Assembly (NCBI RefSeq): GCF_916700565.1
Contig: NZ_CAKAKO010000006.1
Span: 496,001-560,000 of the forward strand
Length of the DNA stretch: 64,000 bases
Direction of reading: 5' to 3'
Source: Xenophilus sp. Marseille-Q4582
GTDB taxonomy: Bacteria; Pseudomonadota; Gammaproteobacteria; Burkholderiales; Burkholderiaceae_C
A model generated the notes under the pieces. It was not told where the DNA came from. It did no database searches and saw nothing but the letters and a program-made list of their open reading frames with translations. This document shows positions 23,747-33,366 of this stretch, piece after piece (positions within the stretch are counted from its first letter, which is position 1; the number at the start of each line of letters is the position of its first letter). The translations under genes and the position numbers were made by a program.

Positions 23747-26700
23747 TCATTCGTGGCGACCCACCGGCGCCGCAGGCTGCAGGCCGCCGCCGTGCCCGCC
23801 GCCGGCGGCTGGCACCGGATGACTGGCCGAGACGAAGTCCTCGCCGTGCGGCACCTCGCCATGCAGCTTGAGCGGACGGTTGCCGGTGAGCCGGCGCAGC
23901 GCCACGTAGAACACGGGGGTGAGGAACAGACCGAAGGCCGTCACGCCGATCATCCCGGCGAACACCGCCACGCCCATGGCCGTGCGCATCTCGGCGCCGG
24001 CGCCCGTGGCCAGCACCAGGGGCAGCACGCCCATCACGAAGGCCAGCGAGGTCATCAGGATCGGGCGCAGCCGCAGGCGGCTGGCCTCGATGGCGGCCTG
24101 CACCGGCGTGCGCCCGGCGAACTCCAGCTCGCGTGCGAACTCGACGATCAGGATCGCGTTCTTCGCACTGAGCCCCACGAGCACGATGAGCCCGATCTGC
24201 GTGAAGACGTTGTTGTCGCCGCCGGAGATCCACACGCCGGTCATCGCAGCCAGGAGGCCCATGGGCACGATCAGGATGATCGACAGCGGCAGCGTCAGGC
24301 TCTCGTACTGCGCGGCCAGCACCAGGAACACCAGCAGGATCGCCAGCGGGAAGACGATCACCGCCGAGTTGCCGGCCAGGATCTCCTGGTAGGTCAGGTC
24401 GGTCCACTCGAAGCTCACGCCGGGCGGCAGCGTCTCGGCGGCGATGCGCTCGATCGCGTCCTGTGCCTGGCCCGACGAGAAGCCGGGTGCGGCGGCGCCG
24501 TTGATGTCGGCCGTGAGGTAGCCGTTGTAGCGCATGGCGCGTTCGGGCCCGAAGCTCGAATTCACCTTCAGCAGCGCCGACAGCGGGATCATCTCGCCCG
24601 AGTTCGAGCGCACCTTGAGCATGCCGATGTCCTCGGCCCGCGCGCGGTACGGCGCATCGGCCTGCACGCGCACGCTGTAGGTGCGGCCGAACTTGTTGAA
24701 GTCGTTCGCGTACAGGCTGCCCAGGTAGATCTGCATGGTGTCGAAGATGTCCGTCACCGGCACGCCGAGCTGGCGCGCCTTGGTGCGGTCGATGTCGGCG
24801 TACAGCTGCGGCACGTTGACCTGCCAGCTCGTGAACATGCCCGTGAGTTCCGGCGTCTGGTAGGCCTTGGCCATGAAGGCCTTCACGGCGGCGTCCATCT
24901 GCTCGTAGCCCAGCGAGGCGCGGTCTTCCAGCTGCAGCTTGAAGCCGCCCGTGGTGCCCAGGCCCGCCACCGGCGGCGGCGGGAACATCACGATGAAGGC
25001 GTCCTGGATGCCCGCGAAGGCCTGGTTGAGCTGCCCCGCCACGGCGCCGCCCGACTGGTCGGGGTTCCTGCGCTCCTCGAAGGGCTTGAGCATGGCGAAC
25101 ACGATCCCCGAGTTGGAGCTGTTGGTGAAGCCGTTGATCGACAGGCCCGGGAAGGCCAGCGTGCCTTCGACGTTCGGGTTCTTCTTCATGATCTCGCCCA
25201 TGCGGCGGATCACGTCGTCGGTGCGGTCCAGCGTGGCGCCGTCGGGCAGCTGCGCGAAGCCGATCAGGTACTGCTTGTCCTGCGTGGGCACGAAGCCGCT
25301 GGGCACGGCCTTGAACAGGCCGAAGGTCACCCCCACCAGCGCCAGGTAGATCGCCAGCATCAGCGCCTTGCGGCCGATGACGCGCTTGACGCCGCCGCTG
25401 TAGGCCTCGGAGCCGCGGTGGAAGAAGCGGTTGAAGCCGCGGAACAGCCAGCCGAAGGCGCGGTCCATACCGTGCGTCAATGCATCCTTGGGCGCGTCAT
25501 GGCCGCGCAGCAGCAGGGCCGCGAGGGCCGGCGACAGCGTCAGCGAGTTGATGGCCGAGATCACTGTCGAGATGGCGATGGTGACCGCGAACTGCTTGTA
25601 GAACTGGCCCGTGAGCCCGCTGATGAAGGCCAGCGGCACGAACACGGCCACCAGCACCAGCGCGATGGCGATGATCGGGCCCGAGACCTCGCGCATGGCG
25701 CGGTAGGTCGCATCGCGCGGGCTCAGGCCGGCCTCGATGTTGCGCTCCACGTTCTCGACCACCACGATGGCGTCATCCACCACGATGCCGATGGCCAGCA
25801 CCAGCCCGAACAGGCTCAGCGCGTTGATGGAGAAGCCCAGCAGGTGCAGCACGGCGAAGGTGCCCACCACCGACACCGGCACGGCCAGCAGCGGGATGAT
25901 GGAGGCGCGCCAGGTCTGCAGGAACAGGATCACGACCAGCACCACCAGCGCGATGGCTTCCAGCAGCGTGTGGATCACTGATTGGATGGAGGCACGCACG
26001 AACTGCGTCGGGTCGTAGGCAATGCGGTATTCCAGGCCCTCGGGCATGTTGCGGTTGAGCTCGGCCATGGTCTGGCGCACGTTGGACGAGATGTCCAGCG
26101 CGTTCGACCCCGGCGACTGGAACACCCCGATGCCCACGGCCGCGTCGTTGTCCAGCAGCGAGCGCAGCGAGTAGTCGGCGGCGCCGAGCTCGATGCGGGC
26201 GATGTCGCGCAGGCGCACGACCTGGCCGTCGGCGCCGCTCTTGACGATGATGTCGCCGAACTCCTCCTCGGTCGACAGGCGCCCCTGCGCGTTGACCGAC
26301 AACTGCACGTCGATGCCCGAGAGCCCCGGCGAGGCGCCGATCACGCCGGCCGCGGCCTGCACGTTCTGGCCGCGGATGGCCGCCACCACGTCGCTGGCCG
26401 AGAGGCCGCGCTGCGCGACTTTCTGCGGGTCGAGCCACACGCGCATCGCGTATTCGCCGCCGCCCCAGATCTGCACCTGGCCCACGCCCTCGATGCGGGC
26501 CAGCCGGTCCTTGACGTTGAGCACCGCGTAGTTGCGCAGGTAGTCGATGTCGTAGCGGCCGTTGGGCGACACGAGGTGCACCACCATCGTGATGTCGGGC
26601 GAGCTCTTGACCGTGGTCAGGCCCAGGCGGCGCACTTCCTCAGGCAGGCGCGGCTCGGCCTGCGAGACGCGGTTCTGCACCAGCTGCTGCGCCTTGTCCG

Positions 26701-27004
26701 GGTCGGTGCCCAGGCGGAAGGTCACGGTGAGCGTCATCACGCCGTCGGTCGTGGCCTGGCTGCCCATGTAGAGCATGCCCTCGACGCCGTTGATCTGCTC
26801 CTCGAGCGGCGTGGCCACCGTCTCGGCGATGACCTTCGGGTTGGCGCCCGGGTACTGGGCGCGCACCACGATCTGCGGCGGCGAGACCTCGGGGTATTCC
26901 GAGATCGGCAGCCCGCGCAGCGCGATGAGCCCGGCGATCAGGATCAGCAGCGACAGCACGCCGGCAAAGATCGGCCGGTCGATGAAGAATTTGGAGAGGT
27001 TCAT
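23747..27004 (-). CDS. RND multidrug efflux inner-membrane permease (AcrB/MexB family)
   Basis: A 1085-residue HAE1-type proton/drug antiporter. The N-terminus FFIDRPIFAGVLSLLILIAG and the proton-relay Asp pair in GIVVDDAIVVVENVERN (about 405) are present, as is the relay Lys in VGLSAKNAILIVEFARE (about 945). The porter-domain strands DAFIVMFPPPPVAGLGT and GGFKLQLEDR are typical. A His/Gly-rich tail (about 40 residues) extends beyond the usual end. It lies 52 bp after the adaptor gene. Substrates cannot be predicted; drugs, solvents or biocides are typical. Confidence 0.95.
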   Translation of the reverse strand: MNLSKFFIDRPIFAGVLSLLILIAGLIALRGLPISEYPEVSPPQIVVRAQYPGANPKVIAETVATPLEEQINGVEGMLYMGSQATTDGVMTLTVTFRLGTDPDKAQQLVQNRVSQAEPRLPEEVRRLGLTTVKSSPDITMVVHLVSPNGRYDIDYLRNYAVLNVKDRLARIEGVGQVQIWGGGEYAMRVWLDPQKVAQRGLSASDVVAAIRGQNVQAAAGVIGASPGLSGIDVQLSVNAQGRLSTEEEFGDIIVKSGADGQVVRLRDIARIELGAADYSLRSLLDNDAAVGIGVFQSPGSNALDISSNVRQTMAELNRNMPEGLEYRIAYDPTQFVRASIQSVIHTLLEAIALVVLVVILFLQTWRASIIPLLAVPVSVVGTFAVLHLLGFSINALSLFGLVLAIGIVVDDAIVVVENVERNIEAGLSPRDATYRAMREVSGPIIAIALVLVAVFVPLAFISGLTGQFYKQFAVTIAISTVISAINSLTLSPALAALLLRGHDAPKDALTHGMDRAFGWLFRGFNRFFHRGSEAYSGGVKRVIGRKALMLAIYLALVGVTFGLFKAVPSGFVPTQDKQYLIGFAQLPDGATLDRTDDVIRRMGEIMKKNPNVEGTLAFPGLSINGFTNSSNSGIVFAMLKPFEERRNPDQSGGAVAGQLNQAFAGIQDAFIVMFPPPPVAGLGTTGGFKLQLEDRASLGYEQMDAAVKAFMAKAYQTPELTGMFTSWQVNVPQLYADIDRTKARQLGVPVTDIFDTMQIYLGSLYANDFNKFGRTYSVRVQADAPYRARAEDIGMLKVRSNSGEMIPLSALLKVNSSFGPERAMRYNGYLTADINGAAAPGFSSGQAQDAIERIAAETLPPGVSFEWTDLTYQEILAGNSAVIVFPLAILLVFLVLAAQYESLTLPLSIILIVPMGLLAAMTGVWISGGDNNVFTQIGLIVLVGLSAKNAILIVEFARELEFAGRTPVQAAIEASRLRLRPILMTSLAFVMGVLPLVLATGAGAEMRTAMGVAVFAGMIGVTAFGLFLTPVFYVALRRLTGNRPLKLHGEVPHGEDFVSASHPVPAAGGGHGGGLQPAAPVGRHE

Positions 27005-27056
27005 GGTGAACTTTCAGCCGCGCCCGGCGCCGGGGCCGGGCGCGGCAGGAGGGCTT

Positions 27057-28352
27057 TCAGTTGCTGCTGGCCACGCGCGTGGCGCGGGCCGCGGCGGCCT
27101 GCGCGGCGCTTTCCATGGGCACGTTCTGCGGGTCGACCAGCGCGCCCGGCCGCACGTGCTGCAGGCCGTTGACGACCACGCGCTCGCCGGCCTTGAGGCC
27201 GCTGGCCACCACGCGCAGGCCGTTGACCGGCGCACCCAGCGTCACCTCGCGGTATTCGGTCTTGTTGTCGCCGTTCACGACCATCACGAACTTCTTGTTC
27301 TGGTCGGTGCCCACGGCGCGTTCGCTCACCAGCACGGCGCGGCTTTCCTGCGCCTGGCCCATGCGGATGCGCGCGAACTGGCCGGGAATGAGCGCGCCGT
27401 CCTTGTTGTCGAAGGTGGCGCGCACGCGCACCGTGCCGCTCTTCGCATCCACCTGGTTGTCGATCAGCTGCAGCTGGCCTTCGAAGGGCGTGCCCTCGGT
27501 GGCCACCGTGCCCATCTGCACCGGGATCCGGCCGATCAGCGAGCGCGCGCCGGCGCCGCCGGGCATGGCCTGCAAGGCGCGGCCGATGACCTGCTCGTCG
27601 ACATCGAAGCTCGCATAGATGGGGCTGACCGACACCAGCGTGGTCAGCACCGGCGCGCCGGGGCCGGCGGCCACCAAGTTGCCCACCGTCACTTCCAGCT
27701 TGCCGATGCGGCCGGCCACCGGAGCGCGCACCTGCGTGTACGACAGGTTGAGCCTGGCGCTCTGCAGCGAGGCCTGGGCGGCGCGCAGGTTGGCTTCGGC
27801 TTCGTGGCCGGCGTTCAGGCGCTCGTCCAGCTCGCGCTGCGCGATGGCCTGCTCGTCGTACAGGCGGCGCGCGCGGGCCTGTTCGCTGCGCGTGTAGCTG
27901 GCGCGCGCCTGGGCCGACGCCACCTGCGCCTCGGCGCGCTCCACCTCGGCCTTGTAGGGCGCGGGGTCGATGGTCACGAGCAGGTCGCCCTGCTTGACCA
28001 GCGCGCCTTCGCGGAAATGCACGGCCTGCACGGCCCCGGCCACGCGCGAGCGGATGTCCACGCGTTCGACCGCCTCCAGGCGGCCGGAGAACTCGTCCCA
28101 GGCGTTGATGGTGCTTTCCTGCGCGGTGGCCACCGACACGGGCGTGGCCGCCGGCTGCGCGGGCGTGGGCGGATTGCTGGCCTGGGCCTGCAGGCCCGGC
28201 ACCATGAAGATGCCGGCCGTGATGGCGGCCACGGCCGTCAGCGCGGTGGCCACGGGCCAGAAGCGGCGCGGGCGCGCCGCCGCGGCGGCCTGCCCGGCGT
28301 CGGCGGCAGTCTGCGGGGCGTCGGAAGAGGAAGGCGGAGGAAGTTGCGACAT
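27057..28352 (-). CDS. RND efflux periplasmic adaptor (AcrA/MexE-like)
   Basis: A 431-residue membrane-fusion protein with one N-terminal membrane helix (WPVATALTAVAAITAGIF) rather than a lipobox. It has the lipoyl half-motifs (DIRSRVAGAVQAVHFREGAL and LSYTQVRAPVAGRIGKLEV) around a coiled-coil hairpin (residues about 130-195), then a beta-barrel and membrane-proximal domain. The absence of a lipid Cys is closer to MexE. GGAG lies upstream of ATG 28352. First gene of the pump operon. Confidence 0.93.
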   Translation of the reverse strand: MSQLPPPSSSDAPQTAADAGQAAAAARPRRFWPVATALTAVAAITAGIFMVPGLQAQASNPPTPAQPAATPVSVATAQESTINAWDEFSGRLEAVERVDIRSRVAGAVQAVHFREGALVKQGDLLVTIDPAPYKAEVERAEAQVASAQARASYTRSEQARARRLYDEQAIAQRELDERLNAGHEAEANLRAAQASLQSARLNLSYTQVRAPVAGRIGKLEVTVGNLVAAGPGAPVLTTLVSVSPIYASFDVDEQVIGRALQAMPGGAGARSLIGRIPVQMGTVATEGTPFEGQLQLIDNQVDAKSGTVRVRATFDNKDGALIPGQFARIRMGQAQESRAVLVSERAVGTDQNKKFVMVVNGDNKTEYREVTLGAPVNGLRVVASGLKAGERVVVNGLQHVRPGALVDPQNVPMESAAQAAAARATRVASSN

Positions 28353-28587
28353 GGCGGCTCCTGGAAACGATCGAAAAGAAGCAACAGAAAGAAAGGCAAC
28401 GAAAGGCCGCACCGCGCCCCCGCGCGCGATCGGACGCACGGCAGAGGACAAGGCAGCCGGTCAGAAGAAAGCGAAAGCGCTTGCGGCGCGAGGCCGGTGG
28501 GCAGGCAAAGCGCCGCCCGGGCGGCGCCTCCGGCACCACCGCATGGACAGGAAGGAAGGGCCGCGCCGGCGGGCTCGGCCCGCGGCT
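28353..28587. other. Spacer before the efflux operon
   Basis: The 235-bp spacer lies between the hydrolase stop and the adaptor start, both minus strand. It holds a palindrome GCGCCGCCCGGGCGGCGC at 28509-28526 without a T-run, and purine-rich stretches. No gene is seen. It could hold the pump promoter or a partial terminator. Confidence 0.4.
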
Positions 28588-29469
28588 TCAGCCGCTGGGC
28601 GCAGCGGCGGGTGCCGGCGCCTCGAAGAATTCGCGGAAGTGCTGCATCACGCTCAGCTCGCAGCCCGCGCAGCCGGCCGCGCCGGGCTCATAGAGCGCGT
28701 CGGGCCAGTTGGCGGCCGTGCTCACGATCTGGCTGCGCACGTTGATGCCCGCCTCGCGCAGCCGGCCGGCATAGGCCAGGGCCTCGTCGCGCATCGGATC
28801 GTCCGGGCCCACCAGCACCAGCGTGGGCGCCAGATCCGCCAGCCGCAGCGAGGTGCCCGGCACGGCATACGGGTGCAGCGCGTCCATGGGGCGCTTGAGG
28901 TACTGCTTCCAGCCGGCGGCCCACTTGCACATGTCCGTGGTGTCGCAGCCGGCCGCCCGCACGGAGGCGGTGCCTGCGCACGGGTCCAGCATGGGCGACA
29001 GCAGCACCTGCCCGGCCAGCGGCGGATGGTCGCGGTCGCGCGCGACCATCGCCACCGCTGCGGCCAGGTTGCCGCCCGCCTCTTCGCCCGCCAGGAACAC
29101 GCGCGCGCCCTTGCCGGCCAGCTTGACGCGGTTCTTGTAGAGCCATTCGAGCACCGAGTAGCCCACCTCGATGGGCTTGGGGAAGGGGTACTCGGGCGCC
29201 AGCGGGTAGGCCAGCGACACGGCCACCGCGCCGGAGCGGGCCAGCAGGCGGCCGACGTTGCGGCCGTTGTCCAGGTCCCCACAGGTGAAGGTGCCGCCGT
29301 GGAAATGCAGCACCAGGGGCTGGCCGGCGGCCACGGGCTGGCGCTGGCCGTAATGGCGCGCCTTCACGGCGTCGCCGCCCGGCAGCGGAATCTGGAGGTC
29401 GGCCTCGGGCACGTCGGCGCCCGCGGCCAGGCCGGGTGCGAGGGAAGACGTTGCGGAACGGGCGTTCAT
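28588..29469 (-). CDS. Alpha/beta-hydrolase fold protein of the HSL/acetyl-esterase family, catalytic Ser replaced
   Basis: A 293-residue protein with the HSL oxyanion motif HFHGGTF (about residue 56) and the strand-turn RVFLAGEEAGGNLAAAVAMV where the family has GDSAGGNLA. The nucleophilic Ser is Glu here (DNA reads GGCGAAGAGGCGGGC). The Asp region VLVGPDDPMRDEALAYAGRL is kept, but the usual HGF His motif is replaced by ANWPDALYEPGA. It is therefore probably not a classical esterase; it may bind a ligand or use another chemistry. It lies upstream of the efflux operon and divergent from a LysR gene. Confidence 0.8.
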   Translation of the reverse strand: MNARSATSSLAPGLAAGADVPEADLQIPLPGGDAVKARHYGQRQPVAAGQPLVLHFHGGTFTCGDLDNGRNVGRLLARSGAVAVSLAYPLAPEYPFPKPIEVGYSVLEWLYKNRVKLAGKGARVFLAGEEAGGNLAAAVAMVARDRDHPPLAGQVLLSPMLDPCAGTASVRAAGCDTTDMCKWAAGWKQYLKRPMDALHPYAVPGTSLRLADLAPTLVLVGPDDPMRDEALAYAGRLREAGINVRSQIVSTAANWPDALYEPGAAGCAGCELSVMQHFREFFEAPAPAAAPSG

Positions 29470-29716
29470 GGTGCAGGTATCCAGAGGATCGATGGACACA
29501 AATGTAAGCCGCCGGGGACGCGCACGACGCAGGCCGTCGCCGCCACTCTGTTTCCGTGCGAACAACAATCGGCGGGCCGACTGGCCGCAGAATCCGCTTC
29601 CGGCCCCGGGGCGTCACGGGTGCGACAGCGCATCGCGCGCGTCACTCGCGTCACGCGGGCGCGCGCCCGCGCGTCTGGCCGGCATCGCCCTTCGGCATTC
29701 TTCACCAGAGTTCAAC
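29470..29716. other. Divergent hydrolase/LysR regulatory spacer
   Basis: The 247-bp spacer between divergent genes is where a LysR protein would act on itself and on the hydrolase-efflux unit. I cannot single out a T-N11-A box with confidence. A small GTCACTCGCGTCACGCG near-repeat lies at 29640-29656. Confidence 0.4.
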
Positions 29717-30634
29717 ATGGACCCCATCCAGACCATGCGCGTGTTCGTGCGCGTCGTCGAAGCCGGCAGCTTCACGCGCGCGGCCGATTCGCTCGGCATC
29801 CCGAAGGGCACCGTCACCAAGCAGATCCAGGCCCTGGAATCGCGCATGCATGCCAAGCTGCTCAACCGCACCACGCGGCGCGTGACCGTGACGCCCGACG
29901 GCGCGGCCTACTTCGAGCGCGCGGCGCGCCTGCTCAACGACTTCGACGAGCTGGAAGCGAGCATGACCAACGCGCAGACCGCACCGTCGGGCCGGCTGCG
30001 CGTGGACGTGGGCACCTCCATGGCGCGGCTGGTGATCATCCCCGAGCTCGAGAGCTTCTATGCCAGCTACCCCGACATCCAGCTCGACCTGGGGGTGAGC
30101 GACCGGCCGGTGGACCTGATCGGCGACAACGTGGACGTGGTGATCCGCGCCGGCACCATCACCGACCAGTCGCTGGTCGCGCGGCGCATCGGCACCCTGC
30201 CCTTCGTCACCGTGGCGTCCAAGGGCTACGTGCAGAAGTACGGCCGGCCGCAGCACCCGCTGGACCTGCAGCGCGGCCGCCACCACGTGCTCAACTTCTT
30301 CTCGAGCAATTCGCGGCGCCTGTATCCGCTGGATTTCAGCAAGGACGGCGAGCGCATCGAGATCTCCGAGCCCTACCGCCTCTCGGTCAACGACAGCAAT
30401 GCCCACACCGAGGCCACGCTGGGCGGCTTCGGCGTGACGCAGATGGTGCAGTTCATCGCCGAGCCCTACCTGCAAAGCGGCGAGCTGGTGCAGCTGATGC
30501 CCGACTGGACCATGGACCCCTTGCCCGTGCACGTGGTGTACCCGCCCAACCGCCACCTGAGCGCCAAGGTGCGGGCCTTCGTGGACTGGACGGCGGACCT
30601 GTTCGCCCGGCGGCAGCATCTGGCGCGGGGATGA
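29717..30634 (+). CDS. LysR-family transcriptional regulator (efflux-linked)
   Basis: A 305-residue LysR protein. The N-terminal winged helix runs MRVFVRVVEAGSFTRAADSL to RTTRRVTVTPDGAAYF (residues 7-65), followed by a linker helix and a substrate-binding domain (LRVDVGTSMARLVIIPELES, then VDVVIRAGTITDQSLVARRI). It is divergent from the Ser-less hydrolase and RND pump, the usual geometry for a LysR controlling its neighbour. The inducer is unknown; the pump-regulator link is inferred from position. Confidence 0.9.
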   Translation: MDPIQTMRVFVRVVEAGSFTRAADSLGIPKGTVTKQIQALESRMHAKLLNRTTRRVTVTPDGAAYFERAARLLNDFDELEASMTNAQTAPSGRLRVDVGTSMARLVIIPELESFYASYPDIQLDLGVSDRPVDLIGDNVDVVIRAGTITDQSLVARRIGTLPFVTVASKGYVQKYGRPQHPLDLQRGRHHVLNFFSSNSRRLYPLDFSKDGERIEISEPYRLSVNDSNAHTEATLGGFGVTQMVQFIAEPYLQSGELVQLMPDWTMDPLPVHVVYPPNRHLSAKVRAFVDWTADLFARRQHLARG

Positions 30635-30724
30635 AGCGGCCGGCCTGCGCAGCCGCTTTCATGGCGGCCGGCCGGTGCCGCGCGCCTGTCGACCCCGACG
30701 CGGACGAAGGCGCCGGCCGCGCCG

Positions 30725-31795
30725 TCAAGGGTGCCGGCTGCGGATCGACGCCCAGGCGGCCAGGAGCGCGGCCTGGCTGTGCGGCCCTCTCACCCCCAGC
30801 CGCACGTGCCCGGGCAGGCCGAAGGAGCCGGCGTCGCGCAGCTTGAGGCCCTGGCGGCGCAAGGCCTGCAGCGCCGCCGCCGCATCGGCCAGGCCCGGTG
30901 CGGCCCGCCAGTCCGCGCAGAAATAGTTGGCGTCGCTGTCCAGCACGCACCAGCCGAAGCCCGCGCACATCCGCATCTGTTCGGCCTTCCAGGCGCGCAG
31001 CGTGGGCAGGCTGTGGGCCAGCCAGGCCTGCGCGGCCGCCCCGGCCCAGCTCTGCAGCATGGCGACCGCATGGGCCCCCAGGGGCCAGGAAGGGGCGAGA
31101 TGCGAAAGGCGGCGAAGCAGCCCGGCCTGCGCATCGCCCGCGGGCGCGATGGCATAGGCGCCGCGCACGCCCGTGAGGCCCAGCGCCTTGTTGGGCGACC
31201 ACAGCTGCCAGACGCGGTCCAGTTGCGCCGGCGCCAGCGCGAGGGCGCCCGTCAGGCGCAGCGGCTCGTAGGCCCGGTCCAGCACCATCGGCACGCCGGG
31301 CGCCAGCGCATCCACCTTCGCGGCCAGTCCGGCATGCGGCCGGCCCAGGGGCGCAGAAGGGTCGCAGGCCCATGCGAGCAAGGGCGGTTCGGCGGCCATC
31401 GCCCCGTCCACCGCCCCTTCCGCCGCCTCCTCCGCCCGCACCGCCAGCCCCCAGGCCTGCGCCGCGCGGGCGTAGTCCCCGTAGGCATGCCGGGGCACCT
31501 GCACCGCACCCGGCTGGCCGCGCGCGCCGAAGGCCACCGCCGCCGTGATGCGGGCGATGAACTCGCTGGCGCTGCCGGCCAGCACGATGCGATCGCGCGC
31601 CACGCCATGGAAGGCCGCCAGCTGCTCGCGCAGCGCGGTGTAGGCCGGATCGGGGTAGCGCGCGGGATCGGCCGCCCGCAGGGCGGCCACCGCGTGCGGG
31701 CACGGTCCGCAGGCATTGGCGTTGGTGGAGAAGTCGTGCAGCGGCACGCCCTGGGCATCGGGGCCGCCATGCACGGGCAAGGGGGAGCCGGTCAT
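30725..31795 (-). CDS. cobD: Threonine-phosphate decarboxylase-like aminotransferase (aminopropanol arm)
   Basis: A 356-residue PLP enzyme of aminotransferase class I/II fold. It begins PVHGGPDAQGVPLHDFSTNA and has the PLP-Lys region LWSPNKALGLTGVRGAYAI (about 225) and Asp/Tyr pair VLDRAYEPLRL near 200. In B12 synthesis this protein makes (R)-1-amino-2-propanol phosphate from threonine phosphate for CbiB (CobD in Salmonella naming, CobC in Pseudomonas naming). Its start overlaps the cbiB stop by 4 bp. It is the last gene of the minus-strand B12 locus. Confidence 0.88.
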   Translation of the reverse strand: MTGSPLPVHGGPDAQGVPLHDFSTNANACGPCPHAVAALRAADPARYPDPAYTALREQLAAFHGVARDRIVLAGSASEFIARITAAVAFGARGQPGAVQVPRHAYGDYARAAQAWGLAVRAEEAAEGAVDGAMAAEPPLLAWACDPSAPLGRPHAGLAAKVDALAPGVPMVLDRAYEPLRLTGALALAPAQLDRVWQLWSPNKALGLTGVRGAYAIAPAGDAQAGLLRRLSHLAPSWPLGAHAVAMLQSWAGAAAQAWLAHSLPTLRAWKAEQMRMCAGFGWCVLDSDANYFCADWRAAPGLADAAAALQALRRQGLKLRDAGSFGLPGHVRLGVRGPHSQAALLAAWASIRSRHP

Positions 31796-32757
31796 GCCAC
31801 CGTCCCCCAAAGCGGAAGAAACGGCGGCAGCAAGGCCAGGCCCGCGAGCACGCCGGCGCCCGCCACGGCGCGCCCCGCCAGCACGATGGCGCGCGACGTG
31901 TGCGCGGCCATGGCTGGCCGGCCCTGGCCGTTGAGCGCATACACGCCGGGCTTGGCCAGCCGCACGCCCAGCAGCAGCGCCATGGCGGCCATGGGCCAGC
32001 CGCTGTTGGGCGAGGGCGTGCGGGCCGCCTGCGGCAGCAGCCCGCGCGGCCAGCGCCCGGCGGCCCATGCCAGCAGCAGCGCGGTGAGGCGCGCGGGCAG
32101 CCATGAGAGCGCATCGTCCGCGTGCGCGGCCCATTTGCCGGCCCATTCCCACACGCGGCCGCCGCGCGCCCCACGGTAGCCCCACATGGCATCGGCCGTG
32201 TTGGCGAAGCGGTAGAGCGCGGCGCCGGGCAGGCCCGCGAGCACGAACCAGAACAGCGGCGCCACCACCGAATCGTTGAGGTTCTCGGCCAGCGATTCGA
32301 TCGCGCTCTCGCGCACTTCGGTCGCGCTCAGCGGCGCCACGTCGCGGCTGACCAGGCGCGCCAGGCGCGCGCGGCCGGCCTCCAGGGATTCGGCCAGCGC
32401 CGCTTCCACGCCCTGCACTTCCTCGCGCAGCAGGCGCCAGGCCAGCAGCGGCTTGAGCAGCAGGCCCAGCGCCAGCGCCGCGGCCCAGCCCGGCAGCCAG
32501 CGCCCCAGCGCGGCCTGCAGCGTGGCCGCCGCCAGCGTGGCGGCACACGCGCCCAGGCCCCAGGCCAGCATGCCGGCGATGAAGGGCCGTGCCCGCGCAT
32601 CGGCCGCTGCGCTGCCGGCCCGCGGCGCGACATGCGGCGTGCAGGCGGCCAGCCAGCGGCCCATCCAGACCACCGGATGCCAGCGCGCGGGCGGCTCGCC
32701 CAGCCAGCGGTCCACGGCCAAGGCCAGCCAGAGCGCAGCAGCCAGGCTCATGGGCAT
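31792..32757 (-). CDS. cbiB: Adenosylcobinamide-phosphate synthase (CbiB type)
   Basis: A 321-residue polytopic membrane protein attaching the aminopropanol arm to adenosylcobyric acid. The N-terminus LALAVDRWLGEPPARWHPVV with GRW, the central ESIAESLAENLNDSVVAPLF-like segment and FRFANTADAMWGYR near 195 are CbiB/CobD hallmarks, and SPNSGWPMAAMA near 255. Starts at ATG 32757 and 32751 are both possible. It overlaps the decarboxylase gene by 4 bp and follows cobO by 10 bp. Named cobD in Pseudomonas-style nomenclature. Confidence 0.92.
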   Translation of the reverse strand: MPMSLAAALWLALAVDRWLGEPPARWHPVVWMGRWLAACTPHVAPRAGSAAADARARPFIAGMLAWGLGACAATLAAATLQAALGRWLPGWAAALALGLLLKPLLAWRLLREEVQGVEAALAESLEAGRARLARLVSRDVAPLSATEVRESAIESLAENLNDSVVAPLFWFVLAGLPGAALYRFANTADAMWGYRGARGGRVWEWAGKWAAHADDALSWLPARLTALLLAWAAGRWPRGLLPQAARTPSPNSGWPMAAMALLLGVRLAKPGVYALNGQGRPAMAAHTSRAIVLAGRAVAGAGVLAGLALLPPFLPLWGTVA

Positions 32758-32767
32758 GCGGCGCCTG

Positions 32768-33337
32768 TCAGTCCTCGATGCCGCGCTGCGCTGGAATGCC
32801 CGCCTGGAAGGCATGCTTGACCAGCGTCATCTCGGTCACGGTGTCGGCGATTTCGATCAGCTCCGGCGGGCAGCGGCGGCCGGTGAGCACGACATGCACC
32901 TCGCGCGGGCGTTCGCGCAAGGTGGCCAGCACCTCCTCGAGCGGCAGCCAGCCGTAGATCAGCGGATAGGTGATCTCGTCGAGCACCACGAGGAAGAATT
33001 CGCTGGAGAGGATGGCCGCCCGCGCCTTCTGCCAGCCCTCGCGCGCCAGCTGGGCCGAGCGTTCCAGGTCCTGGCTCTTCCACGAGAAGCCGTCGCCCAG
33101 CCCCTCGATGGGAATCCCGAGCTGCTCGAACATGCGGTGCTCGCCGAAGCGCGCGGTGGGCACCTTCATGAACTGGTAGATCTTCACCGCCTTGCCGCGC
33201 CCGTGCGCGCGCAGGGCCAGGCCGAAGGCGGCCGTGCTCTTGCCCTTGCCGTCGCCGGTGTTGACGAGCAGCAGGCCCCGGCGTTCGCCTTCGGGCTTTT
33301 CGTACGGTTTCTCGGAAGGGGGCGTTTCGATCTGCAT
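32768..33337 (-). CDS. cobO: Cob(I)yrinic acid a,c-diamide adenosyltransferase
   Basis: A 189-residue CobO/BtuR ATP:corrinoid adenosyltransferase, adding the upper 5'-deoxyadenosyl ligand. The P-loop [20 protein letters not shown] (about 22-41) is diagnostic; [16 protein letters not shown] near 118 and [19 protein letters not shown] near 150 are conserved. Length fits the family. It follows btuD by 29 bp and precedes cbiB by 10 bp on the same strand. It can serve both imported cobinamide and de novo intermediates. Confidence 0.94.
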   Translation of the reverse strand: MQIETPPSEKPYEKPEGERRGLLLVNTGDGKGKSTAAFGLALRAHGRGKAVKIYQFMKVPTARFGEHRMFEQLGIPIEGLGDGFSWKSQDLERSAQLAREGWQKARAAILSSEFFLVVLDEITYPLIYGWLPLEEVLATLRERPREVHVVLTGRRCPPELIEIADTVTEMTLVKHAFQAGIPAQRGIED

Positions 33338-33366
33338 GAGTTTGTGCGTTCCAGATGAGGGGTCGG

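Noticed and set aside
23624-25981. Very long open frame on the plus strand opposite the RND permease
   Set aside because: It is His/Arg/Gln-rich with no family pattern and mirrors the GC-rich codons of a clear permease gene on the other strand.
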